The translations under genes and the position numbers were made by a program. The notes under the pieces were generated by a model. It worked only from the letters and a program-made list of their open reading frames with translations, did not search any database and was not told the origin of the DNA. From NCBI RefSeq assembly GCF_040024445.1, contig NZ_CP157276.1:4650001-4714000 (forward strand): 64,000 nucleotides of DNA. Direction: 5' to 3'. Shown in pieces: positions 1 to 6,981 of the stretch. The DNA comes from Prescottella soli. Its GTDB lineage: Bacteria > Actinomycetota > Actinomycetes > Mycobacteriales > Mycobacteriaceae. Each line of letters opens with the position of its first letter. The stretch's first letter is position 1.

Positions 1-1
1 G

Positions 2-484
2 TGCGGCGACGACGAGGTGGGCCTGCCGCACGGGCGGACGTCGTCGTTCCTGGTGGATCTGCCTGTGGGCGAGCCGAATCCGGTGGTGCGACTCTCGCAC
101 GTCGCGCACGCGACGGAGGCGTTCGCGCGGCAGAGCCGACAGGTGACGGCACGGACGATGATCCGGTTGTCGGGCTTCGCGCCGGCATCGTTGCACGCGC
201 GCGGGGCCCGCGTCGCCAGCAATCTGTCGCAGCGCATGTTCAACGTGATGGTGACCAATGCCCCCGGGCCGCAGATCCCGCTCTACCTGGCAGGGATGCG
301 GATGGTCGAGATGTACCCGGTGTCGCCGCTGCTGAAGAATCAGACGCTCAGCATTGCGTTGACGTCGTACGACGGTTACGTCCACTACGGTTTGAATGCG
401 GATCGCGACGCCATGACGGATGTGGACGTGGTTGCCGCGTCGTTGCACGAATCTCTCGAGGAGTTGGTGGATGCCAGTGGCTGA
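2..484 (+). CDS. WS/DGAT family acyltransferase, C-terminal part (5' end outside window)
   Basis: The frame is open from the first bases and stops with TGA at 482-484, so only the last ~160 residues are present. They match the C-terminal (DUF1298) half of bifunctional wax ester synthase/acyl-CoA:diacylglycerol acyltransferases, for example the NVMVTNAPGP stretch and the closing SYDGYVHYGLNAD segment, which are typical of this family. The catalytic HHxxxDG motif lies in the missing N-terminal half and cannot be checked. These enzymes make triacylglycerol or wax esters from acyl-CoA at the membrane or lipid-body surface. The desaturase genes downstream fit a neutral-lipid/fatty-acid neighbourhood, and a TGS-type gene is also near this position in M. 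tuberculosis (from memory). Confidence 0.85.
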   Translation, partial: CGDDEVGLPHGRTSSFLVDLPVGEPNPVVRLSHVAHATEAFARQSRQVTARTMIRLSGFAPASLHARGARVASNLSQRMFNVMVTNAPGPQIPLYLAGMRMVEMYPVSPLLKNQTLSIALTSYDGYVHYGLNADRDAMTDVDVVAASLHESLEELVDASG

Positions 485-517
485 GTCGGTGTGGGTGCTG
501 GTGGCCGGAGGTCGGGC

Positions 518-1033
518 GTGAGGGTCTACATTCCCGCGACCATCGCGATGCTGCGGCAGTTGGTCGACGAGCGTGAGTTGTCCCCGGTGAGCCGGACCGC
601 CTTCGCGGTCACCCCGGCGCTGCGCGAGGCGTACCACTCCGGGGACGACGACGAACTCTCCGAGGTCGCGATGGCGGAGGCTGCGCGTGCGTCGCTGCGA
701 CTGATCGCGGCCGCCGCCCCGGAGGAGGGGGGAGACGGCGCCGCGCCGCACTACCGGCGCGCGGTGATCGCGGCGGACGTCGACGAGGTGAAGCCGCGTC
801 CCGATCTCGACGACGCGGTCGTCCGGCTCGGCGACGTCGTGCGCCTCGCCCAGGTGGCGTCGGTGCACGTCGACCTCGCCGAGGCCGAGTCCGACGTCGA
901 GAAGGCGGTCGCGGTGGTCGACGCCGCCGATCTCGGGGACGAGGACGCGGAGTTCGTGCTGGGAGACGCCGAGGACCACGAGCTAGCCTGGTACGCGACC
1001 CAGGAGCTGGCGTTCCTGCTCGAGCTGCTCTGA
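518..1033 (+). CDS. DUF6912 family conserved actinobacterial protein (Rv3231c-like)
   Basis: A 171-residue acidic soluble protein of unknown function, starting MRVYIPATIAMLRQL. The GTG at 518 is preferred over the in-frame GTG at 491 because family members begin with the RVYIP strand. No catalytic motif, signal peptide or membrane segment is visible. The C-terminal half is rich in Asp and Glu. It lies 33 bp after the WS/DGAT gene and ~100 bp before the reductase, on the same strand. The M. tuberculosis equivalent Rv3231c sits beside the Rv3230c/desA3 pair, which supports orthology by position. The function is unknown. Confidence 0.8.
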   Translation: MRVYIPATIAMLRQLVDERELSPVSRTAFAVTPALREAYHSGDDDELSEVAMAEAARASLRLIAAAAPEEGGDGAAPHYRRAVIAADVDEVKPRPDLDDAVVRLGDVVRLAQVASVHVDLAEAESDVEKAVAVVDAADLGDEDAEFVLGDAEDHELAWYATQELAFLLELL

Positions 1034-1077
1034 CTCCGCTTGCGGATCCTTACTCGGGCTCACTATGCGGGCGCAAC

Positions 1078-1091
1078 TTACGCGACCGTAG
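1078..1091. promoter_or_regulatory. Candidate operator, dyad TTACG-N4-CGTAG, upstream of the desaturase reductase
   Basis: TTACGCGACCGTAG lies 44 bp before the reductase ATG. It differs by one base in 14 from the reverse complement of the dyad at 3669-3682 in front of the second desaturase, and a third relative is at 3684-3697. The shared arms (TTACG and CGTAG) and the location before functionally linked genes suggest a common repressor. A weaker copy (10/14 to the 3669 site) may lie at 1100-1113. The regulator is not identified; TetR-type acyl-CoA sensors are plausible candidates (inference). Confidence 0.55.
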
Positions 1092-1134
1092 CCCATGACC
1101 TACGCTGGCCCTACTCACACGAGATGGAGGTCGG

Positions 1135-2250
1135 ATGGGACTGAAGAGCTGGATCGAGGCGCCTGCGGCGAGGGTCGCGGGTTCGAACCGGTCCGTGGCT
1201 AACCTGGTGCGCGGTGCCGTCACCCGGTTGACGACGCCGCTGCTTCCCGACGACTACCTCCACCTGGTCAACCCGCTGTGGTCGGCGCGCGAGTTGCGCG
1301 GGCGGATCGTCGAGGTCCGTCCGGAGACGGCCGACTCGGCGACCCTGGTGATCAAGCCGGGGTGGGGTTTCGACTTCGACTACCAGCCGGGCCAGTACGT
1401 CGGCATCGGCATCCTCGTCGACGGCCGGTGGCACTGGCGCTCGTACTCGCTCACCTCAGCACCCAACGTCGACAACAAGCTGATCTCGATCACGGTCAAG
1501 GCGATGCCCGAGGGTTTCCTGTCGAGCCACCTCGTGACGGGCGTGCCGTCGGGCACGATCGTGCGGCTCGCGGCCCCGACCGGCAACTTCGCGCTGCCGG
1601 AGCCGCCGCCGCAGAAGATCCTGTTCCTCACCGCCGGCAGCGGTGTCACTCCGGTGATGTCGATGCTGCGGACGATGGACCGCCGCGGCGAGCTGCCCGA
1701 CATCGTGCACGTCCATTCGGCACCCACCGAGGACGCCGTCATGTTCGGCGACGAGCTCACCCAGCTGCACGAGGCGCACGCGTCGTTCCGCCGCCACGTG
1801 CGGCACACGCGCTCGGAGGGCAAGTTCACGCTGTCCGAGCTCGACGAGGTGTGCCCGGACTGGCGGGAACGTCAGACGTGGGCGTGCGGCCCGCTCATGA
1901 TGCTCGACGAGATCGAGAAGACGTGGGAGCGCGAGGGGATCGCGCCGCAGCTGCACCTGGAACGGTTCGCGGTGTCGCGGGCCGACCTGTCCGGCGAGGG
2001 CGGCACCGTCACGTTCGGTCGCTCCGGCAAGGAGGTCCAGGCCGACGGCGCGACGACGCTGCTCGAGGCCGGCGAGAAGGCCGGTGTGCTGATGCCGTTC
2101 GGCTGCCGCATGGGTATCTGCCAGACGTGCGTGGTGCCGCTCGAATCGGGACACGCGGTCGATCTGCGCAACGGCAAGGAGCACTCGGAGGGCGAGCGCA
2201 TCCAGACCTGCATCTCGGCGGCGGCGGGAGACTGCACGCTGGACGTGTGA
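1135..2250 (+). CDS. Ferredoxin reductase-type electron donor for acyl-CoA desaturase (Rv3230c-like)
   Basis: A 371-residue flavo-iron-sulfur oxidoreductase. An FAD-binding barrel contains RSYS at 102-105, the nucleotide domain has the [11 protein letters not shown] motif near 165, and a C-terminal plant-type [2Fe-2S] domain has Cys324, Cys329, Cys332 and Cys359 (C-x4-C-x2-C spacing). It should pass electrons from NADPH to the diiron centre of the membrane desaturases, as Rv3230c does for DesA3 in M. tuberculosis. The ATG at 1135 has GGAGG four bases upstream. The first desaturase follows ~120 bp downstream, and the operator-like dyad at 1078 precedes the gene. No membrane segment is evident, so it probably acts on the cytoplasmic face. 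Confidence 0.9.
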   Translation: MGLKSWIEAPAARVAGSNRSVANLVRGAVTRLTTPLLPDDYLHLVNPLWSARELRGRIVEVRPETADSATLVIKPGWGFDFDYQPGQYVGIGILVDGRWHWRSYSLTSAPNVDNKLISITVKAMPEGFLSSHLVTGVPSGTIVRLAAPTGNFALPEPPPQKILFLTAGSGVTPVMSMLRTMDRRGELPDIVHVHSAPTEDAVMFGDELTQLHEAHASFRRHVRHTRSEGKFTLSELDEVCPDWRERQTWACGPLMMLDEIEKTWEREGIAPQLHLERFAVSRADLSGEGGTVTFGRSGKEVQADGATTLLEAGEKAGVLMPFGCRMGICQTCVVPLESGHAVDLRNGKEHSEGERIQTCISAAAGDCTLDV

Positions 2251-2371
2251 GTTTCCTGTGATCTCGGCGGCCGACAGGTCGTCGGGTGCCTATTTGCGCG
2301 TATCGTTGCGCACAGTGCCTCGCGTCGGTCGTCGACGCCTGTGAACTGTTCTATCCAACGGAGGACCCTCG

Positions 2372-3631
2372 GTGGCAATCACCGATATCAAAGAGTTCGC
2401 CCACCTCACCGATGTCGACATCGAAGCCCTCGGGCACGAGTTGGATGCGATTCGTCGCGACGTCGAGGAGTCTCGAGGCGTTCGCGATGCCCGCTACATC
2501 CGGCGCACGATCAGGCTGCAGCGTTCGCTCGAGCTGGGCGCCCGCGTGGCGCTGTTCGGCGGGCGACGTCGTCCCGTGTGGGCGGTGGGCACGGCGATGC
2601 TCTCGCTCGCCAAGATCATCGAGAACATGGAGCTCGGGCACAACGTCACCCACGGCCAGTGGGACTGGATGAACGATCCGGAGATCCACTCCACGACGTG
2701 GGAGTGGGACATGACCGGGCCGTCCGAGCACTGGAAGCGTGCGCACAACTACACGCACCACACGTACACGAACATCGTCGGGATGGACGACGACGTGGGA
2801 TTCGGGATCCTGCGTATGACTCGCGACGAGAAGTGGCGGCCGATCAACCTGCTGCAGCCGATCGCGAACGTGATTCTGGCCGCGACGTTCGAGTGGGGCA
2901 TCGCGCTGCACGACCTCGCGGCGCAGAAGAAGCTCGAGGGCGTCGAACCGGGGCAGTGGACTTCGGCGCCCAACAAGCAGTTCGCGGTCAAGATCGTCCG
3001 TCAGGTCGGCAAGGACTTCGTGCTGTTCCCGGCGCTGACCGGGCGGGCGTGGAAACACACGCTGGCGGCGAATGCGACGGCCAACCTGGTCCGGAACCTG
3101 TGGGCGTATGCGGTCATCTTCTGTGGGCACTTTCCGGACGGTGCCGAGAAGTTCACCGTCGAACAGTTCGCCACCGAGACGCGCCCGCAGTGGTACCTGC
3201 GGCAGATGCTCGGCAGCGCCAACGTCGACGCCGGTCCGGTGATGGCATTCCTGACCGGCAACCTCAGCTACCAGATCGAGCACCACCTCTTCCCGGATCT
3301 GCCGTCGAACCGGTACGGCGAGATCGCGGTGCGGGTGCGAGGGTTGTGCGAGAAGTACGACCTGCCCTACACGACCGGTCCGCTGAGCAAGCAATACCTG
3401 CTCGCACTGCGGACGATCCACAAGCTGGCGCTGCCGGACCGCTTCCTGAAGCGGACCTCGGACGACGCCCCGGAGACGTCGTCGGAGCACAAGTTCCAAC
3501 TCAGTGGGTCCCGGATCGCGGAGGCGCTGCGGATCGACGCCGAGACCGGGCAGCGTCGCGGGCTGCTGTCGGCGCTGCGTGCGCACGCCGAGGTGCGGGT
3601 GGAAAAGCGTCGCGCACAGCGCCGAAAGTAG
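2372..3631 (+). CDS. desA3: Membrane fatty acyl-CoA desaturase, DesA3-like (copy 1)
   Basis: A 419-residue integral-membrane diiron desaturase. The three histidine boxes are present: HNVTH at 90-94, HNYTHH at 125-130 and QIEHH at 301-305. These are the iron ligands of stearoyl-CoA delta-9-type desaturases. The GTG start at 2372 has a strong GGAGG eight bases upstream. It should introduce the delta-9 double bond into C16/C18 acyl-CoA, with electrons from the adjacent reductase. The following gene is a close paralogue with the same box positions. The C-terminal tail is Arg/Lys-rich and more divergent. No copy of the TTACG-N4-CGTAG dyad was found directly before this gene, so it probably shares the reductase promoter. 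Confidence 0.9.
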   Translation: MAITDIKEFAHLTDVDIEALGHELDAIRRDVEESRGVRDARYIRRTIRLQRSLELGARVALFGGRRRPVWAVGTAMLSLAKIIENMELGHNVTHGQWDWMNDPEIHSTTWEWDMTGPSEHWKRAHNYTHHTYTNIVGMDDDVGFGILRMTRDEKWRPINLLQPIANVILAATFEWGIALHDLAAQKKLEGVEPGQWTSAPNKQFAVKIVRQVGKDFVLFPALTGRAWKHTLAANATANLVRNLWAYAVIFCGHFPDGAEKFTVEQFATETRPQWYLRQMLGSANVDAGPVMAFLTGNLSYQIEHHLFPDLPSNRYGEIAVRVRGLCEKYDLPYTTGPLSKQYLLALRTIHKLALPDRFLKRTSDDAPETSSEHKFQLSGSRIAEALRIDAETGQRRGLLSALRAHAEVRVEKRRAQRRK

Positions 3632-3668
3632 GCTAAAGTGACTTGCCTCACAGTCACACGGAGTTAAC

Positions 3669-3697
3669 CTACGGTGGCGTAACTTACGGTACGGTAG
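3669..3697. promoter_or_regulatory. Tandem operator-like dyads before the second desaturase
   Basis: Two 14-bp dyads lie side by side: CTACGGTGGCGTAA (3669-3682), whose reverse complement is TTACGCCACCGTAG, and TTACGGTACGGTAG (3684-3697). Their centres are 15 bp apart and the second ends four bases before the GTG start at 3702. The first differs by one base from the site at 1078-1091. A possible promoter (TTGCCT 3643-3648, TAACCT 3665-3670, 16-bp spacer) would have its -10 touching the first dyad, consistent with repression. This duplicated gene therefore appears to have its own regulated promoter. Confidence 0.6.
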
Positions 3698-3701
3698 GCG
3701 C

Positions 3702-4940
3702 GTGGCGATTACGGACATCAAGGAGTATGCGCATCTGACGGATGCCGACGTCGAGGCCCTCGGGCGCGAGCTCGACGCCATCCGTCGGGATGTCGAGGAG
3801 TCGCGCGGCGAGCGCGACGCCCGCTACATCCGCAACACCATCCGACTGCAGCGCGGACTCGAGATCGGTGGCCGCGCCGTGCTGTTCGGCAGCCGCAAGC
3901 GGCCCCTGTGGTGGCTCGGCACCGGCATGCTCGGCGTCGCGAAGATCATCGAGAACATGGAGCTCGGGCACAACGTGATGCACGGGCAGTGGGACTGGAT
4001 GAACGATCCCGAGGTCCACTCCGCGAGCTGGGAGTGGGACAACGTCGATCCGTCGGCGCACTGGAAGCAGACCCACAACTACCTGCACCACAAGTACACG
4101 AACATCCTGGGTATGGACGACGACGTGGGATACGGCCTGCTGCGCGTCACCCGCGACCAGAAGTGGCGGCCGTTCAACTACGGCAATCTGGCGTACAACG
4201 CGGTCCTCGCGCTGCTGTTCGAGTACGGCATCGCGATCCAGCTGCTCGAGCTGGGCCGGGTGGCGGCCGGCCGCGACGACCGCGAGTACACCAAGCGGAA
4301 CGCGAAAGAGGTCGGCGCGAAGATCGCCAAGCAGACCCTCAAGGACTACGTGGTCTACCCGGCGCTCACCGGCAAGGCGTGGAAGACGACCCTCACCGCG
4401 AACCTCACGGCCGGCGTCATCCGGAACCTGTGGACCAACGCGGTGATCTTCTGCGGTCACTTCCCGGACGGGGCCGAGAAGTTCACCAAGGCGGACGTCG
4501 ACAACGAGACGCACGCCGAGTGGTACCTGCGGCAGATGCTCGGCAGCGCGAACATCTCCGGCGGTCGGGTCATGGACTTCATGACCGGCAACCTCAGCTA
4601 CCAGATCGAGCACCACATCTACCCGGACCTGCCGTCCAACCGGTACGCAGAGATCGCGGTCAAGGTGCGGGTGCTGTGCGAGAAGTACGACCTGCCGTAC
4701 ACCACCGGTCCACTGCCGGTGCAGTACGCCAAGGCGTGGCGCACCATCGCCAAGCTGTCGCTGCCGAACAAGTACCTCAAGGACACGTCCGACGACGCCC
4801 CTGAAACGGCGTCGGAACGCAAGTTCGGTGGCAACACCACCGCGACGATCGACCCGTCGACGGGCCGCCGCAGCGGCCTGCTCTCGGCGATCAAGGCATC
4901 GAAGAAGCGCCGCGGCCTGCGCGCACTGGTGTCGCGCTAG
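3702..4940 (+). CDS. Membrane fatty acyl-CoA desaturase, DesA3-like (copy 2)
   Basis: A 412-residue paralogue of the preceding desaturase. The histidine boxes sit at the same positions: HNVMH 90-94, HNYLHH 125-130 and QIEHH 301-305. The start is GTG at 3702 (VAITDIKEYAHL), matching the first residues of copy 1. There is no clear Shine-Dalgarno sequence, and the operator dyads end just four bases upstream, so translation may be leaderless or nearly so (inference). Substrate chain length or positional preference may differ from copy 1. A long hairpin follows the stop. Confidence 0.9.
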   Translation: MAITDIKEYAHLTDADVEALGRELDAIRRDVEESRGERDARYIRNTIRLQRGLEIGGRAVLFGSRKRPLWWLGTGMLGVAKIIENMELGHNVMHGQWDWMNDPEVHSASWEWDNVDPSAHWKQTHNYLHHKYTNILGMDDDVGYGLLRVTRDQKWRPFNYGNLAYNAVLALLFEYGIAIQLLELGRVAAGRDDREYTKRNAKEVGAKIAKQTLKDYVVYPALTGKAWKTTLTANLTAGVIRNLWTNAVIFCGHFPDGAEKFTKADVDNETHAEWYLRQMLGSANISGGRVMDFMTGNLSYQIEHHIYPDLPSNRYAEIAVKVRVLCEKYDLPYTTGPLPVQYAKAWRTIAKLSLPNKYLKDTSDDAPETASERKFGGNTTATIDPSTGRRSGLLSAIKASKKRRGLRALVSR

Positions 4941-4948
4941 AACGATGG

Positions 4949-5011
4949 ACGCCCGGATTCCCGGGGTGGCACATACCGATCCGGTGTCAGCCACCACGGG
5001 GATCCGGGCGT
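4949..5011 (+). terminator. Long imperfect hairpin after the desaturase pair
   Basis: Arms at 4949-4970 and 4990-5011 (ACGCCCGGAT... with ...ATCCGGGCGT) pair over about 20 bases with one bulge, closing a 19-base loop. It begins eight bases after the desaturase stop. There is no strong T-run after it, so it may be a weak intrinsic terminator or an mRNA-stabilising structure. Confidence 0.5.
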
Positions 5012-5122
5012 ACTTGTCTGGCCGGCGACCGTGCCGACTTCCTGCGCTCGGCGGGCGCGCCGCCGGGACAGTACAGTTGACGAACAGCGTCTGGTCGACT
5101 TGGTGTGGGAACGGAGCGGACG

Positions 5123-5506
5123 ATGGACTCGTTCTGGGATTTCTTCTGGCTGGTCTTCGCGTGCTTCGCGTTCGCGGCCTATGTGATGGTGCTCTTCTCG
5201 ATCCTCGCCGATCTGTTCCGGGACCACCGGACCCCCGGCTGGGGGAAGGCCGTGTGGGTCGTGGTCCTGTTCGTCCTTCCCGTCATCGGCGAGGTGGTGT
5301 ACCTGATCGCGCGCGGCCACGGCATGGTGGACCGCGCGGCGGCCGCGGACCGGCATTTCCGGCAGGCCGAGGACGACTACATCCGGCAGGCGGCGGGCAG
5401 GTCGTCGGAGCGCGACCTCGCGACGGCGAAGTCGCTGCTCGACTCGGGAGCAATCACCGACGAGGAGTACCGAGTTCTCGAGGCACGCGCCCGCCGCGTG
5501 GGTTGA
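5123..5506 (+). CDS. Small membrane protein with PLDc_N-type helices and a SHOCT tail
   Basis: A 127-residue protein. Two hydrophobic helices (roughly residues 6-28 and 41-61) contain the GWGKAVWVVVLFVLPVIGEVVYL pattern typical of the PLDc_N family. They are followed by a charged linker and a C-terminal SHOCT motif (LLDSGAITDEEYRVLEARAR). The ATG at 5123 has GGAG six bases before it and is preferred over an upstream GTG at 5105. Function unknown; SHOCT segments often mediate oligomerisation. A similar PLDc_N protein lacking a full SHOCT is at 57402-57755. Confidence 0.75.
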   Translation: MDSFWDFFWLVFACFAFAAYVMVLFSILADLFRDHRTPGWGKAVWVVVLFVLPVIGEVVYLIARGHGMVDRAAAADRHFRQAEDDYIRQAAGRSSERDLATAKSLLDSGAITDEEYRVLEARARRVG

Positions 5507-5619
5507 GAGCGCATCCGATCCAAACAGGTTGTCCGTTGGAAGGGACACCGTATTGACCCCACGGTGACCCTCCGCGAATCGTGGTGCCCGTCACACTGGA
5601 TCGAAGTGAAGGGCGACTC

Positions 5620-6906
5620 ATGACCATCGCAGGACTACCCACCGACACGGTGTCGGTGACCCCGGACCCGTTCGCCCCCGCAACCCTGGGACCGGTTCGA
5701 CTCCGCAACCGCATCATCAAGGCCGCCACGTCGGAGGGACGGTCCCCCGAGGGACTCGTCACGGACGACCTGATCGACTTCCATCTCGGCTTCGTTCGGG
5801 GCGGCGTCGGCATGACCACGGTCGCGTACTGCTGTGTCGCTCCCGAAGGAGCCAGCGCGCCCGGACAGATCCTGATGAGCCGCAAGGCCCTGCCGGGTCT
5901 GCGACGGCTGACCGACGCGGTCCACGACGCGGGCGGTGCCATCGCCGCCCAGCTCGGTCACGCCGGTGTGGTGGCGTCGAAGAAGATCACCGGCGTGACG
6001 GCAATGTCGCCGAGCCGGGTGATCAACCCGTCGTCGCTCGAATACTGCCGGGAGATCACCGCATCCGAGATTCGCCGCGTCATAGACCAGTTCGGCGAGG
6101 CGGCCGAGATCGCCGTCGAGGCGGGCTTCGACGCGGTCGAGCTGCACTTCGGTCACCTCTACCTACCGAGCTCGTTCCTGAGCCCACTTCTCAACCGCCG
6201 CAAGGACGAATACGGCGGCACCATCGACAACCGGTCCCGGCTGGTGCGGGAGATCGCGCAGCGGGTGAGGGAGGTCGTCGGTGACCGGATCGCGGTCACC
6301 GCCAAGATCAGCATGGACGACGGGATCCGCGGCAGCATCTGGCTCTCCGAGTCCCTGCGGACGGTGCAGCTCCTCGATCAGGACCGCAACCTCGACGCCA
6401 TCGAGCTGACCCAGGGGTCGTCGTTCTTCAAGCAGATGTACCTCTTCCGCGGTGACGTCCCCGTCGACGAGTTCGCGGCCGTGATGAAGGAGCCGTTCAA
6501 GACCGGCGTCCGGCTGTTCGGCAAGCGGGCGCTGGGCACCTACCCGTACGAGGACCTCTACATGCTCGAATCGGCCCGCCAGTTCGTTCCGGTCGTGGCG
6601 AACACACAACTGATCCTGTTGGGCGGCATCAACAACTACGACCACATCGCGACCGGTATGCGTGAGGGCTTCGGCTTCGTCGCAATGGGCCGCGCGCTGC
6701 TGCGGGAGCCGGACCTGATGAATCGGATCAAGGCCGACCACAGTGTCTCCGGCCGCTGCAACCACAACAACAAGTGCATGTACACCGTGTACGGGCGCAC
6801 GCACTGCGTGCTCGACCCGGACAGCACCCACAGCGCGGCCGGGTCCGCCGCGTCCACCTCGTTCACCGCGGACCGGTCGAAGGAACTGCCGATCACACCC
6901 GCGTGA
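5620..6906 (+). CDS. NADH:flavin oxidoreductase, Old Yellow Enzyme family
   Basis: A 428-residue FMN-dependent TIM-barrel oxidoreductase. An N-terminal FAPATLGPVRLRNRI motif is followed by the active-site strand HFGHLYLPSSFLSPLLNRR and DEYGG. It is shorter than 2,4-dienoyl-CoA reductases because the C-terminal FAD/NAD domain is missing. The usual sequence after the first active-site His is of the H-A-A-H-G-Y type; here it is HFGHLYL. Near residue 385 a Cys-rich segment reads CNHNNKC, where relatives from memory carry C-x2-C-x2-C, so the middle Cys is Asn and an iron-sulfur cluster is unlikely. The ATG at 5620 is chosen over GTG 5581. Substrate unknown; enoate or steroid-like enones are possible. 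Confidence 0.8.
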   Translation: MTIAGLPTDTVSVTPDPFAPATLGPVRLRNRIIKAATSEGRSPEGLVTDDLIDFHLGFVRGGVGMTTVAYCCVAPEGASAPGQILMSRKALPGLRRLTDAVHDAGGAIAAQLGHAGVVASKKITGVTAMSPSRVINPSSLEYCREITASEIRRVIDQFGEAAEIAVEAGFDAVELHFGHLYLPSSFLSPLLNRRKDEYGGTIDNRSRLVREIAQRVREVVGDRIAVTAKISMDDGIRGSIWLSESLRTVQLLDQDRNLDAIELTQGSSFFKQMYLFRGDVPVDEFAAVMKEPFKTGVRLFGKRALGTYPYEDLYMLESARQFVPVVANTQLILLGGINNYDHIATGMREGFGFVAMGRALLREPDLMNRIKADHSVSGRCNHNNKCMYTVYGRTHCVLDPDSTHSAAGSAASTSFTADRSKELPITPA

Positions 6907-6929
6907 TCCGACGCGCGCAGACGGCGAGG

Positions 6930-6956
6930 CGCCCGCCCCGAAAGTTGGGGCGGGCG
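6930..6956. terminator. Perfect hairpin terminator between convergent genes
   Basis: CGCCCGCCCC (6930-6939) and GGGGCGGGCG (6947-6956) form a perfect 10-bp stem with a 7-base loop. It lies 24 bp past the oxidoreductase stop and 26 bp before the end of the convergent hydrolase gene, so it can serve both. Confidence 0.75.
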
Positions 6957-6981
6957 TTGCGCGTTCGAGGTCGGGTGACCG

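Noticed and set aside
1170-1200. tRNA T-loop-like GGTTCGAACC
   Set aside because: Lies in frame inside the reductase gene and no acceptor or anticodon stems flank it.
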